In this document: piece after piece, positions 8,615 to 18,439 of the stretch | How positions within the stretch are numbered: the stretch's first letter is position 1 | How the letters are laid out: every line of letters begins with the position of its first letter | Source: Symplocastrum torsivum CPER-KK1 | GTDB lineage: Bacteria; Cyanobacteriota; Cyanobacteriia; Cyanobacteriales; Coleofasciculaceae | NCBI GenBank assembly: GCA_019358875.1 | Contig: JAHHIF010000050.1 | Span: forward strand, 1-57,880 | Direction of reading: 5' to 3' | DNA length: 57,880 nt | Translations under genes and position numbers: made by a program | The notes under the pieces: generated by a model | The model's database searches: none | What the model was told of the DNA's origin: nothing | Seen by the model: the letters and a program-made list of their open reading frames with translations, nothing else

Positions 8615-9250
8615 ATGGTTAGTAGTCTTTTTGAACTCATTGACGATCCACAACTCGCAGGACTTGACGACCCAGAGGAGAGATTCACCAGAAGCGAGGT
8701 GAGCTGGCAGCAGTATGAAGCCGTGCTAGCCAAACTGGAAAACAATTCTCACTACCGTGTCACCTACTTGGATGGAGTCTTAGAAATTGTGTCGCCGTCC
8801 CTGAGGCATGAAAAACTCAAAAAACGTTTGGCTACCCTGGTAGAGTTTTACCTTCTCAAAAAGCGAATTCAACATACTCCAATGGGAAGTCCTACTGTCA
8901 GGAAACGGCTAAAAAGAGCTGGGGCTGAACCGGACGAATGTTACTGCATAGGGGAAGAGAAAAGCATCCCAGACCTAGCGATTGAAGTGGTTATCACTAG
9001 CGGCAGCGTTGACAAACTAGAGACTTACCGGCGCTTGGAAGTCACAGAAGTTTGGATGTGGAAAGTCAATCGACTGACACTCTACCGTTTACGAGAAGAA
9101 ACGCCATCAAAGTTTATGGGAACTCACGGATATGAGCCGATTGCCTCAAGTGAGCTATTGCCAGATTTGAACATACCTCTACTGGAACAATGCGTCACGA
9201 TTTCTGACCAGATTCAAGCCATTGATGAATTTGAGGAAGGCATCGGTTAA
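8615..9250 (+). CDS. Uma2-family (DUF820) putative endonuclease
   Basis: This 211-residue protein has the PD-(D/E)XK-like core of the Uma2 family, which is hugely expanded in cyanobacteria. The ordered landmarks are YLDGVLEIVSPS (about residues 49-60), HEKLKKRLATLVEFYL, an EPDECY segment, and IPDLAIEVVITSG, which carries the metal-binding acidic residues. Substrate and biological role of Uma2 proteins remain unknown; many sit in mobile DNA. It starts 3 nt after the integrase stop. The C-terminus after residue 160 is variable in the family. Confidence 0.85.
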   Translation: MVSSLFELIDDPQLAGLDDPEERFTRSEVSWQQYEAVLAKLENNSHYRVTYLDGVLEIVSPSLRHEKLKKRLATLVEFYLLKKRIQHTPMGSPTVRKRLKRAGAEPDECYCIGEEKSIPDLAIEVVITSGSVDKLETYRRLEVTEVWMWKVNRLTLYRLREETPSKFMGTHGYEPIASSELLPDLNIPLLEQCVTISDQIQAIDEFEEGIG

Positions 9251-9308
9251 TGAGTACTATTTGATAACTTAGATGAGTTAAGAGACTATCTCAAGCTTAA
9301 AGCCTCCG

Positions 9309-10385
9309 ATGCGTGATAATCAAAGCCCGGGTCTTTTTGGAATTAATCATTCAAATCGAAATTTTGCTCAAAGAGACACTTGGGGTAAAAATCAATTCAA
9401 TTCATCCTTTCCAGCTTCGCTGTCAGCTTTTCTTGAGTATCAAGGATTTGAGAATATTTATCTAAAACTTGATGGAAACCTCCAAACTTATCACACTAGC
9501 ATCAGTACAACAAGTCTTTATGGAGAAAACCCCATTTCTGAGGATATTTTTTATTCATTTGAAAGCCCATATGTGCCGTTTCAACAATTAGTAATAGGTG
9601 ATTTCCCAAGAGTTGATTTGGTAACGCTGAGTAGAGTAAGCAATTCTTGTTTGAAAGGAATTGAGATTAAGTTAACAGCACTTCCAGATAATTCGACATG
9701 CAATTTGACAGATGATAGGTTTGGTTGTGAATTAGTGATTAGACCTGATACAATAGTTTATTTAGCTTGCAGCATTGCAAGACATTTTCAAAGAAACTTA
9801 GGAGGCTTAATTGTCTTAATTGGAGACGGATTTGACGCAATTGAAGACTGGAAAGAAGGAGTAAATATTCTTTCTTCAGTGTCTAAGATAAGTGCTGCTC
9901 TTGACAGGATAATCCTCTCTATTCTGGACACACAAGAACCATTAGTTATGCAGCCAATATGGAAAACTGAGGGGAAAACCCCTAAGCTTGCTGAGAACTG
10001 CTTAGATGTTTTTGTTTGGAGTAATTTAGCTTTTGCTCAGTTGTTCTTAAATGTGGCACGGAAAGAACTCATCAAGCAGAGAACCATAACTCGTCAAGTA
10101 AGAACGGTAGTTTGGCTTTTTAGAATGCTTTATGATTTTAGCCTTAATGGTCAAATCAACCATAGCAGAATCATTGATGAATTATCGTATGATACTAGGA
10201 ACGATAAAGCTTTTTCTGTGAATGGAAAAGTAACGCACCCATATATGAGAGGTGAAGTTTTGACACAGCCAAGAATTACTAAAAGACAGATAAAGGAAAT
10301 TATTCTCGGCGGTGGACAAAATTTGTTAAGCCCCGAAAGGCGTTTTGACGCAATTATTTTCAACTCACCAGACATTTTTGATTAA
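9309..10385 (+). CDS. HindVP-like type II restriction endonuclease
   Basis: This 358-residue protein resembles the HindVP/HgiD-type restriction enzyme family, whose known members cut GRCGYC. Supporting segments are NRNFAQRDTWGKNQFN near the N-terminus and the core FPRVDLVTLSRVSNS...GIEIKLTALPDNST (about residues 98-137). There the acidic residues and the EIK pattern look like a PD-(D/E)XK active site. The gene ends 2 nt before a C5-cytosine methyltransferase, which is the expected partner. The DNA is visibly more A+T-rich than the neighbouring partition genes, which suits recent acquisition. Assignment is by motif memory, so the exact specificity is an inference. Confidence 0.7.
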   Translation: MRDNQSPGLFGINHSNRNFAQRDTWGKNQFNSSFPASLSAFLEYQGFENIYLKLDGNLQTYHTSISTTSLYGENPISEDIFYSFESPYVPFQQLVIGDFPRVDLVTLSRVSNSCLKGIEIKLTALPDNSTCNLTDDRFGCELVIRPDTIVYLACSIARHFQRNLGGLIVLIGDGFDAIEDWKEGVNILSSVSKISAALDRIILSILDTQEPLVMQPIWKTEGKTPKLAENCLDVFVWSNLAFAQLFLNVARKELIKQRTITRQVRTVVWLFRMLYDFSLNGQINHSRIIDELSYDTRNDKAFSVNGKVTHPYMRGEVLTQPRITKRQIKEIILGGGQNLLSPERRFDAIIFNSPDIFD

Positions 10386-10387
10386 CT

Positions 10388-11362
10388 ATGAAAGCGCTCG
10401 ACTTATTTGCAGGATGTGGTGGTCTTTCATTAGGGTTTCAAAATGCTGGCGTTGAAGTTGTAGCAGCTTTTGACAACTGGAAAGAATCTTGTGATGTCTA
10501 TGCAGCTAACTTTGCTCACCCTATCTTTCAAACTGATTTGTCAGATATTAAAGACGTAGGGCGATTTAAAGAATGGAATCCAGACATGATTATTGGTGGT
10601 CCTCCCTGCCAAGACTTTTCAAGCGCTGGAAAGAGAGATGAAACTCTTGGTCGTGCGAATTTGACGCTTTCATATGCAAAGCTCATCTCGAAGGTGAGAC
10701 CAGAATGGTTTTTGATGGAAAATGTGGAACGAATAAGAAGAAGCCAGATATTACCGGAAACTCTTTCAATATTCAAAGAAAGTGGTTATGGGCTTAGCTT
10801 GACTGTTTTAGATGCCTGTTATTGTGGAGTTCCTCAAACCCGGAAAAGATTCATTCTTGCTGGTCATCTTTACTCAGAGGACGGTTTTCTCGATGAGTAT
10901 TTTGTTAAAAATCAGTCTACTTTTCCAATGACAGTTCATGGTTACATGGGCGAAAAGCTAGATTTCGAGTTCTACTATCGACACCCAAGAAGCTATGCGA
11001 GAAGAGGCATCTTCAGCATCTATGAACCTAGTCCTACCATTCGAGGAGTGAACAGACCTGTTCCTAAGAATTACAAGAGGCATGAGGGTGATCTGTGTGA
11101 TCCAAGTGAGGTTCGTCCTTTGACCACACTGGAACGAAGCTACATCCAGACTTTCCCAGAAGGCTTCAAATGGTTTGGAACAAAAACCTGTGTGGAACAA
11201 ATGATTGGGAACGCAGTTCCCGTTAAACTAGGGCAATATATTGCTGAGTGCTTCCTTCAGTACATTGGAGATAATGACCGCGTAGCAAGACGAGTTGTGA
11301 TGAAGCAATTAGAACTTTTTCCTGCTAATCTCTATCGCCAAAATACTGAGTTTTGCAAATGA
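10388..11362 (+). CDS. DNA (cytosine-5) methyltransferase
   Basis: This 324-residue C5-MTase has its motifs in canonical order. Motif I is DLFAGCGGLSLGF (residues 5-17). Motif IV is GGPPCQDFSSAG with catalytic Cys74. Motif VI is MENVERIR, motif VIII is QTRKRFILAGH and motif X is GNAVPVKLGQYIAE near the C-terminus. It transfers a methyl group from AdoMet to C5 of cytosine. The target-recognition region between motifs VIII and X (about 165-260) is short, in keeping with a monospecific type II enzyme. It directly follows the HindVP-like nuclease and should protect the host from it. Confidence 0.9.
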   Translation: MKALDLFAGCGGLSLGFQNAGVEVVAAFDNWKESCDVYAANFAHPIFQTDLSDIKDVGRFKEWNPDMIIGGPPCQDFSSAGKRDETLGRANLTLSYAKLISKVRPEWFLMENVERIRRSQILPETLSIFKESGYGLSLTVLDACYCGVPQTRKRFILAGHLYSEDGFLDEYFVKNQSTFPMTVHGYMGEKLDFEFYYRHPRSYARRGIFSIYEPSPTIRGVNRPVPKNYKRHEGDLCDPSEVRPLTTLERSYIQTFPEGFKWFGTKTCVEQMIGNAVPVKLGQYIAECFLQYIGDNDRVARRVVMKQLELFPANLYRQNTEFCK

Positions 11363-11417
11363 CAGATTATTGGATGGTGAGACAGGTCGAGCGGGTTAGA
11401 GAGGGAGCGCTCGCTCC

Positions 11418-14201
11418 TCACGCCACCTCATAAACCTTGAGTACTTCATCCCCATAGTGGTTAATCACCTTGATGGCAATCTTCCCAGGTTTTCCGTCTT
11501 TACCTTGGGGAGGGTCAAAAGGTCGGCTGGTAGTCGAGTAGAGGGCTGACCAAGCGGATTCATCAATCTCTGCTCTTAGAACCCGCTTCAGTTTTTCATA
11601 GGGTTGGTCAGCTCCAGTAAAGTAGGCGTGACGAACAAAGAAACTTTCACCGTTGTAGTTGGTATCAATGAACCAACAAGCAATTTCATCAGGAGAACTG
11701 CTGCGAATCTCACCTGTGGTCGGATCGTAAATATCCAAACCTTGGAGCGTCACTACTAACCGACCGTCCTGACACTTAAGTTCAATATCTGGCTCTCCGA
11801 ACACCATGAACAGGTTGGCAGCACTGGTTTTCTTGAGCAGTTCATCACCCAGTAGCAGGTCGGGATTCATTTTGGTCGGCAGCACGGTGAGTTTGCCAAA
11901 GCGTTTTGATTCCTCAGAAACACCAGGGTCAAAAGCAAAACCGCAGACAATCAGGAGTTCATACCCCAATCCTCTTACCGCTTCTTTGGCAGCTTCCTTA
12001 ATCTGGTCTGAACCAACCGTACCGTACTCTGGACCAATAGAGACGGCGACGCGCTTCACGGTGTCATCTTTCTCGGTGTACTCGCCTGTAGCGTGTAGCC
12101 AAGTGCCAGCATGAGGTTCTAGGAAATCAAACTTTAAACGCTCGTTCTTGATGGTATTCTGTACCCCAGCTTTCTTCAGGTTCTCGATAATCCTAATCTC
12201 AAACTGGTCAGAAGCTTGCTGCTGCCCTTCGGCTTCAGATGCGGGGCGTTCTTCATCACTGGATAAGACGCGGTGGGGTGAAAGACTTTCGACTGTGAAC
12301 GGGCCAGTGACACGGAGGCGCTTATTATCGTCGTAGGGTTGGTCGTAGAGGATTTCAGTATCAGCCTGACGGGAAATTGACTGATCGATTTCCCGCTGCC
12401 GCTGCTGTCGGAGTTCCCACCACTCTTGTAGCAAGTCTTTTACTTGCTGTGACCATTTCTCTTGAGGTTCGCGGGGAATTTCCCATTCTTCCCAGGATTT
12501 CTTGAGCAACTGGTTAAGCTGGGTGCGGATGGTTTCTAGTTGTTCCTGCCACTTGGCATGGATGGTGTCGATTTCTGGATTGTTGGCGATCGCTCCCAAA
12601 GTTATGTGTGGAACGCGCTCATAAACAAAGCCTTTTTTGATATCGCCTTCTGTTTTCGGCAGTGTCGGTGGCAGTTGTCCTGTGATTTCAGCTTCCTTCT
12701 GAATGCCTTCAGGAGAGTCTGCCAGCAGGTAGTAAGGATATTTGGCTGACATCAGGCGAGTTCTAGCGAGTGCTAGGGCAACACGACTGGTATCAATGGT
12801 AATCCAACGTCTGCCCCACTGCTCAGCGACGTAGGCACTAGTACCTGATCCACATGTAGGATCTAGAACCAAATCACCAGGGTCTGTAGACATGAGAAGG
12901 CATCTCTGTATGAATTTTTCTGCTGTTTGTACAGCATATATTCTCGATGTTCCTGTGGGCTGATCAGACCAACTATTCTCAATTTGAACGCAAGAATAAT
13001 CATCGTAATAAAGCTTGTATTGGGGAACATTTCCAAGAATAAAGAGCCTGTTGGCTTTTATTAATGTTTCGATACCTTTATGATTAGTTCGCCAGCTTTT
13101 CCCCCCATACGGTTTTGCTTTGACTCCTCTAAAAGTAAAATCAAAAATACAGGACGGAGTAAAACCCGACGAAGTTAACTGGAGTCTGCGAAACACTCCA
13201 GCATAGTTCGGCAACCGATTAAATTCTTTATCTGAGATTCTACGATATCCTTCAGGAGTGGCGTAATCATCAATAAATCGGTATTCTTTATCATTACTGA
13301 TATTTCTTTCTAGATAAAGAGGACGGAACTTAATTTTTTCTATATCTTTCGCATACCAAACTATGTAATCATATGTTTTAGCTATTCCACTTTGACTCAG
13401 GGTTGCAGAACTCTTAAAGTTGATTTGAGCAAAAAAGTTTTCGCTCCCAAACACCTCATCCAGCAAACACCTAACAAGATGCACATTCTCATCTCCGATC
13501 TGGACAAAGATACTACCAGTTTCCGTCAGTAACTCTCTTGCCAATATCAGGCGATCGCGCAGATAAGCTAGATAAGAATTAATACCTTTTTCCCACGTAT
13601 CCCGGAATGCCTTAACCTGTTCCGGTTGGCGAGTAACTTCCTCAGATTTACCATCCTTCACGTCTCGCTTCCGAGTCGATACTTGCCAGTTAGAGCCAAA
13701 CTTAATCCCATAGGGTGGATCGATGTAAATCATCTGCACCTTACCCTTTAACCCTTCTTTCTCTGCCAGTGAATTCATTACCAGCAGGGAATCACCAAGA
13801 ATCATCCGATTCGCCCACTTCACTCCGTCTTTGTGCTGGTAGAAGTCAATTAGCTTTTCAAACTCCAACCCATTGAAGTCACCAAACAGACTGAGTTGTT
13901 GTTCAGACTGCTCCTTTTTAGCTTGGGTGCGAAAGTCTTCAATGATGGCTTGGGGGTGAATCTTTTCCTGAATGTAAATCGGTACAGCAGGAACCTCTAA
14001 CTCTCTGCTGTCCTGCTCATCTTTCCCCTTCCACACCAACTGCGGGTCTAGGGATTCATCACGAGGATATAGGATTGTCTTGGGTGTCTTCTGTTCGTCA
14101 GAAATAAAATCGCGTAATTCCTCTGTGGGGATATTAGCCCGTTTATCTTTATGGCGAACGCTTTCAATATTTGTAGAGTTTTGAGTTGTCTTTTTTGGCA
14201 T
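11418..14201 (-). CDS. mod: Type III-like Mod DNA adenine methyltransferase
   Basis: This 927-residue N6-adenine-type (beta class) methyltransferase is large for a type III Mod. Motif IV comes first, IYIDPPYG at about residues 158-165. The AdoMet-binding motif I is later, LDPTCGSGTS at about residues 441-450. A long C-terminal half beyond residue 560 holds a coiled, E/Q-rich stretch and further unassigned domains, probably for target recognition and contact with Res. The gene follows the Res gene by 14 nt on the same strand, so the two form an operon with Res first, the reverse of the classical mod-res order. In this family methylation of one strand marks self DNA. Confidence 0.85.
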   Translation of the reverse strand: MPKKTTQNSTNIESVRHKDKRANIPTEELRDFISDEQKTPKTILYPRDESLDPQLVWKGKDEQDSRELEVPAVPIYIQEKIHPQAIIEDFRTQAKKEQSEQQLSLFGDFNGLEFEKLIDFYQHKDGVKWANRMILGDSLLVMNSLAEKEGLKGKVQMIYIDPPYGIKFGSNWQVSTRKRDVKDGKSEEVTRQPEQVKAFRDTWEKGINSYLAYLRDRLILARELLTETGSIFVQIGDENVHLVRCLLDEVFGSENFFAQINFKSSATLSQSGIAKTYDYIVWYAKDIEKIKFRPLYLERNISNDKEYRFIDDYATPEGYRRISDKEFNRLPNYAGVFRRLQLTSSGFTPSCIFDFTFRGVKAKPYGGKSWRTNHKGIETLIKANRLFILGNVPQYKLYYDDYSCVQIENSWSDQPTGTSRIYAVQTAEKFIQRCLLMSTDPGDLVLDPTCGSGTSAYVAEQWGRRWITIDTSRVALALARTRLMSAKYPYYLLADSPEGIQKEAEITGQLPPTLPKTEGDIKKGFVYERVPHITLGAIANNPEIDTIHAKWQEQLETIRTQLNQLLKKSWEEWEIPREPQEKWSQQVKDLLQEWWELRQQRQREIDQSISRQADTEILYDQPYDDNKRLRVTGPFTVESLSPHRVLSSDEERPASEAEGQQQASDQFEIRIIENLKKAGVQNTIKNERLKFDFLEPHAGTWLHATGEYTEKDDTVKRVAVSIGPEYGTVGSDQIKEAAKEAVRGLGYELLIVCGFAFDPGVSEESKRFGKLTVLPTKMNPDLLLGDELLKKTSAANLFMVFGEPDIELKCQDGRLVVTLQGLDIYDPTTGEIRSSSPDEIACWFIDTNYNGESFFVRHAYFTGADQPYEKLKRVLRAEIDESAWSALYSTTSRPFDPPQGKDGKPGKIAIKVINHYGDEVLKVYEVA

Positions 14202-14215
14202 GGCTAGTTTCTTCC

Positions 14216-17200
14216 TCAGTTAAACTGCCCACTGTTAAGGGCAGCACGAATCGTATTCTCGGCATCCCACGGATCGGAAATTTCTAAAAATGCCCAGCGT
14301 CCTAACCCACCGTGATTATTCACCGCTGGCACCCAAAGCGTTCGGACTGTGGCAACTTTGGCAGCTTTATCTCTCCGGGCTTCACCCGATACCTCTACAA
14401 TCAAATTCAGCCGGTCTTCACGCCCGTCATTGAATCGCACGATGAAGTCTGGAATGTAGTTCTTCTGCTCTCCATTGAGCGTGTAGGGAATCGTGAATCC
14501 CAGGTTGTGATTTTTGACGTAGCAAACCACCTCATCCATGTCTTCCAGTACCTGCGCTGTCTTCTGTTCCCAGGAGTCGGTGTCTGCTACCACATGAGAA
14601 ACATGGCACTTGTTGGGGTCAGTAGCATAAACAGGACGGGCAGTGTCAAAGTCAACGTAACGAGTTGAGCCGAATGTGTCATAGGGTCGCAGAATTGGCT
14701 TTAGGGATTTCTTAGACTCGCCACTAGCGATCGCACGATAGATACAATCGGCGGCATCATGGGCAAACTCATTGAGCAGCAGTAACTGTGGATAAGTATT
14801 GGCTTTGTAGGTGACGCACTCCTCCATCCAGTGCTTGGCAATCTGCAACACTTGAGGGAACAACCAAGCCTGCACCTCTGAATCGAATTGATGTACTGCG
14901 GGTCGGTCTTCTTTCTTAGTACCGTCGTAACGGAAGTATTTTTCCAGGGTCAGTTTTGCCAGTAAGAACGTGACTTCTTGTTCCCGACGCAAACGCAACT
15001 CGTCCAGCGTATGAATGCTAGACTGACCGACAATTGGCGCATTCTCGGTCTGAGTGGGTAGGTCAGCCGTCGAAAGCGTGTACTTACAAACAGCGGTGAA
15101 GTTAGGCTTGGGCTTGAGTTTCTCTTCAGTAATGTTGTAGCGATAGCCAATAACCCTTGGGAATGTAATCTCGAAGGCAATGCGTTCTTCCAAAGCACGG
15201 ACACGGGTGGGCAGCGGACCTCGCTTGGGGGTTTTGTTAGAACCTGCACAGGGAATAAAGGCAAAGGGAACGCCGTAGACCTCAGCATATTCCGGTTCGT
15301 ACATCCCCTGCTCGTTGACGGCATAACTAATCCGTCGTAGCCCCCGACCCACAACCTGTTCGCACAACAGTTGAGTGCCAAAGGCTCTCACCCCTAGAAT
15401 GTGGGTAACGGTGTTGGCATCCCATCCCTCAGTCAGCATCGAGACAGAGACAACACACCTGACTTGTTCGCCGAGCTTGCCCGGTTTCCCAACTGTGTTT
15501 AGTACTTCGCGCAGTAGCTCCTCCGCGCTGATTTTTTCTGGGTCTTGCCCTGGATACCGTTCTCGATACTCCGCTTTAAACTCTTCAATTTCCTGTGCCG
15601 CAATCTTCTTAAACTCGGCACTCATTGCCTCACCTGATTCCAGTTGTTCGCTGTCTACCAGGATGGTGTTTGGTCGAGCTGTCCAATGCCCGTTCTCAAC
15701 GTTGCTGAAGAGTTTTAGCGCTCCAGGAGCAAGAACAGGTCTATCATCCGGGTATTTTTTGCCAGTGTTCCAACCAGATATGTAGTCATAAACAAGCTTT
15801 GACACATTGGTGTTATTGCAAACAACGATGAAAACTGGCAATGTGATGCCTCTAGCTTGAGCATCAGCATTTGATGCCCACTGCTGATAAGCCTTTTCAT
15901 AGTTACTATAAAGACTCTGTAAGGCTCCCTCTAACTCTTTAGGCAGTTTCGGTTCAGGTGTAGACTTACTCTCGTCTACAGTGCGTCGTCCTTTCTTGGG
16001 GAGATGGTCGCGAATCAGAGTCCAGATGCTGCGGTAAGTTGGCAGTTCCCCCTTCATGTTGTCGTCTGACACAGGGACGCGGGGGATTTTGACGATGCCA
16101 CTCTCAATCGCGTCAATCAGGGAGAAATCCGATACGACCCAAGGAAATAGATTGCCTTCAGAATAGCCAGAACCTTTGAGGAAGAAGGGCGTAGCAGACA
16201 AGTCATAAACAACCTTGACACCGATTTTGTTGACAACCGCTTCAATGCCAGAAATCCAACGCCTAGCCTCGTCATTCCGCTTCTCAGCTTCTTTTCGATC
16301 ATCCCCTTTGAGCTTGGCGTCATCATCTCCGACACGACGGCGGTAGCAGTGATGAGCCTCATCGTTAATAACAATAATGTTTTTCTTATTGCCAAGAGCC
16401 TTACAGACTCGCCGCACCATTTCGTCTGGTGTTTCGGTAAAGGGACTCTGTTTTCCTTGAGTCAGAATGTCCTTGGTTAGCTTGCCAGCGCTAGTTTTTT
16501 CCCTCAGCCCAAAGGCATGATAGTTGGTAAGGACAATCTTGGCTTTGTCCAATTCCGGCATGAGGTCTGGTGGCACTAAATCCAGCTTTTTGTAGTAAGT
16601 CTCTGCATCATTCGGTTGAAGAACCCGCAGGCGATCGCGTACAGTAATCCCTGGCGTTACGACCAAAAAAGCATCACTGAAGAGGCGGTTCTGAGGGTTG
16701 GCAATCTTGTTGAGGGTATGCCAAGCAATCAGCATCGACATCACAACCGTTTTGCCCGTACCCGTCGCCATCTTACAAGCCATACGGAACAGCAGCGGGT
16801 TGGCATCTGCATTGAACTGTCGCAGCTCATTATCAATCCAGTTATCACCGTGCTTCTTAGCTATCTCAGTGATGTAGATGACTGTCTCTAGTGCTTCAAT
16901 TTGGCAGAAATATAATCGCCGTTCTCGCTCTGGGTTTGTCCAGTATTCCAGTAAGCGCCGTGTCGTGGGGGTAACGCCAACATATCCGCCCCGTCGCCAT
17001 AAGGAGACGCGCTCGCGGACTCGGTTAATGAACTTGTTCTCTTCTATGCGGTCAGAAGTCCATTCTCCTAGGTCTAACTCTAGTTGTTGAGCTTGCTTCC
17101 CCTTCTTCTTAGGTTTGGCAATGGGAATAAAGTAATGACTAGTACGACGAGCTTCAACAATTTCATTAGTAATCCCTTCATCATCAAAGCGGAAGTGTCG

Positions 17201-17257
17201 TTTGGGTTCAGAAAAAGCTGAATTGATAATAGGATTTTCAATGACGACCTGCTTCAA
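14216..17257 (-). CDS. res: Type III-like restriction enzyme Res subunit
   Basis: This 1013-residue SF2 helicase-nuclease resembles the BPTD_3080-type Res family. Motif I is MATGTGKTVV (about residues 162-171). Motif II is NDEAHH and motif III is LSATPF. Helicase C-terminal motifs include TEGWDANTVTHILG and QVVGRGLRR. The C-terminal nuclease core is IPDFIVRF...LNLIVEVSG, a PD-(D/E)XK pattern in which the usual final Lys is not obvious. It translocates on DNA and cleaves with the Mod protein. The start is TTG at 17257, supported by TAAGGAG 8 nt upstream. The A+T content and the opposite orientation to the HindVP-like system suggest a separate acquisition event. Confidence 0.85.
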   Translation of the reverse strand: MKQVVIENPIINSAFSEPKRHFRFDDEGITNEIVEARRTSHYFIPIAKPKKKGKQAQQLELDLGEWTSDRIEENKFINRVRERVSLWRRGGYVGVTPTTRRLLEYWTNPERERRLYFCQIEALETVIYITEIAKKHGDNWIDNELRQFNADANPLLFRMACKMATGTGKTVVMSMLIAWHTLNKIANPQNRLFSDAFLVVTPGITVRDRLRVLQPNDAETYYKKLDLVPPDLMPELDKAKIVLTNYHAFGLREKTSAGKLTKDILTQGKQSPFTETPDEMVRRVCKALGNKKNIIVINDEAHHCYRRRVGDDDAKLKGDDRKEAEKRNDEARRWISGIEAVVNKIGVKVVYDLSATPFFLKGSGYSEGNLFPWVVSDFSLIDAIESGIVKIPRVPVSDDNMKGELPTYRSIWTLIRDHLPKKGRRTVDESKSTPEPKLPKELEGALQSLYSNYEKAYQQWASNADAQARGITLPVFIVVCNNTNVSKLVYDYISGWNTGKKYPDDRPVLAPGALKLFSNVENGHWTARPNTILVDSEQLESGEAMSAEFKKIAAQEIEEFKAEYRERYPGQDPEKISAEELLREVLNTVGKPGKLGEQVRCVVSVSMLTEGWDANTVTHILGVRAFGTQLLCEQVVGRGLRRISYAVNEQGMYEPEYAEVYGVPFAFIPCAGSNKTPKRGPLPTRVRALEERIAFEITFPRVIGYRYNITEEKLKPKPNFTAVCKYTLSTADLPTQTENAPIVGQSSIHTLDELRLRREQEVTFLLAKLTLEKYFRYDGTKKEDRPAVHQFDSEVQAWLFPQVLQIAKHWMEECVTYKANTYPQLLLLNEFAHDAADCIYRAIASGESKKSLKPILRPYDTFGSTRYVDFDTARPVYATDPNKCHVSHVVADTDSWEQKTAQVLEDMDEVVCYVKNHNLGFTIPYTLNGEQKNYIPDFIVRFNDGREDRLNLIVEVSGEARRDKAAKVATVRTLWVPAVNNHGGLGRWAFLEISDPWDAENTIRAALNSGQFN

Positions 17258-17410
17258 AGCAGCGGCTCCTTAACCTTTCAACTTCTGTTAGAGAAAGGTA
17301 GACGCACAGAATCATTAACCAGTTGGCTGGTTAATCACGACCTGCAAACCCTGATTGCCACAGACTCTTTAGTTTTGAAAAAGCAAATTGCAGCCCTGCT
17401 CAATTTGTGA
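17222..17410 (+). pseudogene. Short unidentified coding-like remnant
   Basis: A frame open from 17222 to the TGA at 17408-17410 reads FQLLLEKGRRTESLTSWLVN and then HDLQTLIATDS...LKKQIAALLNL. This looks protein-like but has no start codon or ribosome site, and it overlaps the 5' end of the Res gene in antisense. It may be the tail of a gene displaced when the restriction operon inserted. I do not recognise the family. Confidence 0.25.
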
Positions 17411-17781
17411 GAATATTCAGCGTGCCAGTTGGAAAGGCAAAATGTAGCTCAGTTCTTTCTTATGGTTCCTACCTGAATGAGCTTTTGGCTCTTTCTTAAG
17501 TACGATATTTACTGTATTACAAGTCAATTTAGTGTATTACTGGTCAATCATAGTCTCTGCTTAGAGCCTCTTAAGTGACAGGGCTACCCTTTCCAGTCCT
17601 CCCCCACCAGTTAAGTACACGGCTGTGGATATTACTTGGCAATGAAGGGGCATGATACTCTGGCAATCCAAGATTACTAGGGACATGTGAATATCCATCA
17701 CACGGTCAAGTACGCGGCGTTGTCTTCCTGCCGATTTGAGGGATTCTGGATTGATTAGTAAATACTTGCTCTTTTCCCGTC
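17411..17781. other. Intergenic with 20-bp-period direct repeat
   Basis: There is no gene. TGTATTACAAGTCAAT (17513-17528) and TGTATTACTGGTCAAT (17533-17548) are direct repeats with a 20-bp period, about two helical turns, as expected for a tandem regulator site. Further on, TGGATATT near 17623 and AATATCCA near 17691 form a widely spaced inverted pair, and a related AAGTAC word flanks each side. The stretch probably holds the promoters of the divergent Res operon and of the zinc-ribbon gene. Confidence 0.35.
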
Positions 17782-18177
17782 ATGCCCAGCAAAACCTTCG
17801 TCATCCGAGCGCACACCAGAACCATTTACACCAAACCCATCACCTTTACCTGTGCTAAATGCAATCAAGTCACGACTCGTGATGTGTATCCAGGTCATCC
17901 ACCGAAGTATTGCCTCAAGTGCAGTCCCCGTAAAAAACACCCCAATGGAGATACCCGACCGCCAGAACGAGGTGACTTTGTGCCAACACATAACCTAGTT
18001 GATTCGACGGGCAAGATAACGCCCGTCGCTTTAGAGGCAGCATCAGAGAAGGGGTGGTTTTTTGTCAGGACAGCTCTAGATTGGTTTGCTGGGGAAAGCA
18101 TTATTAAGTATCACAGAAAGAAAGGACTGACCAACCGTGGAGAACCGATGTCAGGATTTGTGTTGGAGAGCCTTTAA
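17782..18177 (+). CDS. Zinc-ribbon protein, paralogue of 26971-27477 gene
   Basis: This 131-residue protein of unknown function has a four-cysteine zinc-ribbon (C24, C27, C44, C47) after an MPSKTF start. A conserved second half carries FVPTHNLV, ITPVALEAA, a tryptophan-bearing FFVRTALDWF and IIKYHRKKGL. The same order of motifs occurs in the 168-residue protein at 26971-27477, so the two form a small family within this replicon. The zinc-ribbon suggests nucleic-acid or protein binding. It lies divergent from the type III Res/Mod operon and upstream of the dynamin-like operon. I do not know a named family for it. Confidence 0.65.
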   Translation: MPSKTFVIRAHTRTIYTKPITFTCAKCNQVTTRDVYPGHPPKYCLKCSPRKKHPNGDTRPPERGDFVPTHNLVDSTGKITPVALEAASEKGWFFVRTALDWFAGESIIKYHRKKGLTNRGEPMSGFVLESL

Positions 18178-18439
18178 CACATAGACATAATTATGTGCCG
18201 AGTGGAGGGAAGGGACAAGCCTTATTCTCCAGATTTAGAGCAGATTCCCCAGAACGTGACGTAGAACCCCACAACGTCCTACTTTTGATGCCATCTCAGG
18301 ATTTTCACGGAACTTAGGCTATTTGGCTGAGCAATACAGGTATTTTTACAGAACCGATGTCTGTTGAACAAAGGCTAAGCTGAGACGATGCCTATTTCAC
18401 TAGCCTGTTAATGCAGCTCTCGTCTCAGGAAAAAAGCCG

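Noticed and set aside
17222..17781. Tn7-like/CAST transposon end
   Set aside because: The 20-bp-period repeat pair looked suggestive, but there are only two copies, no tRNA attachment site and no tnsB/tnsC/tniQ genes.
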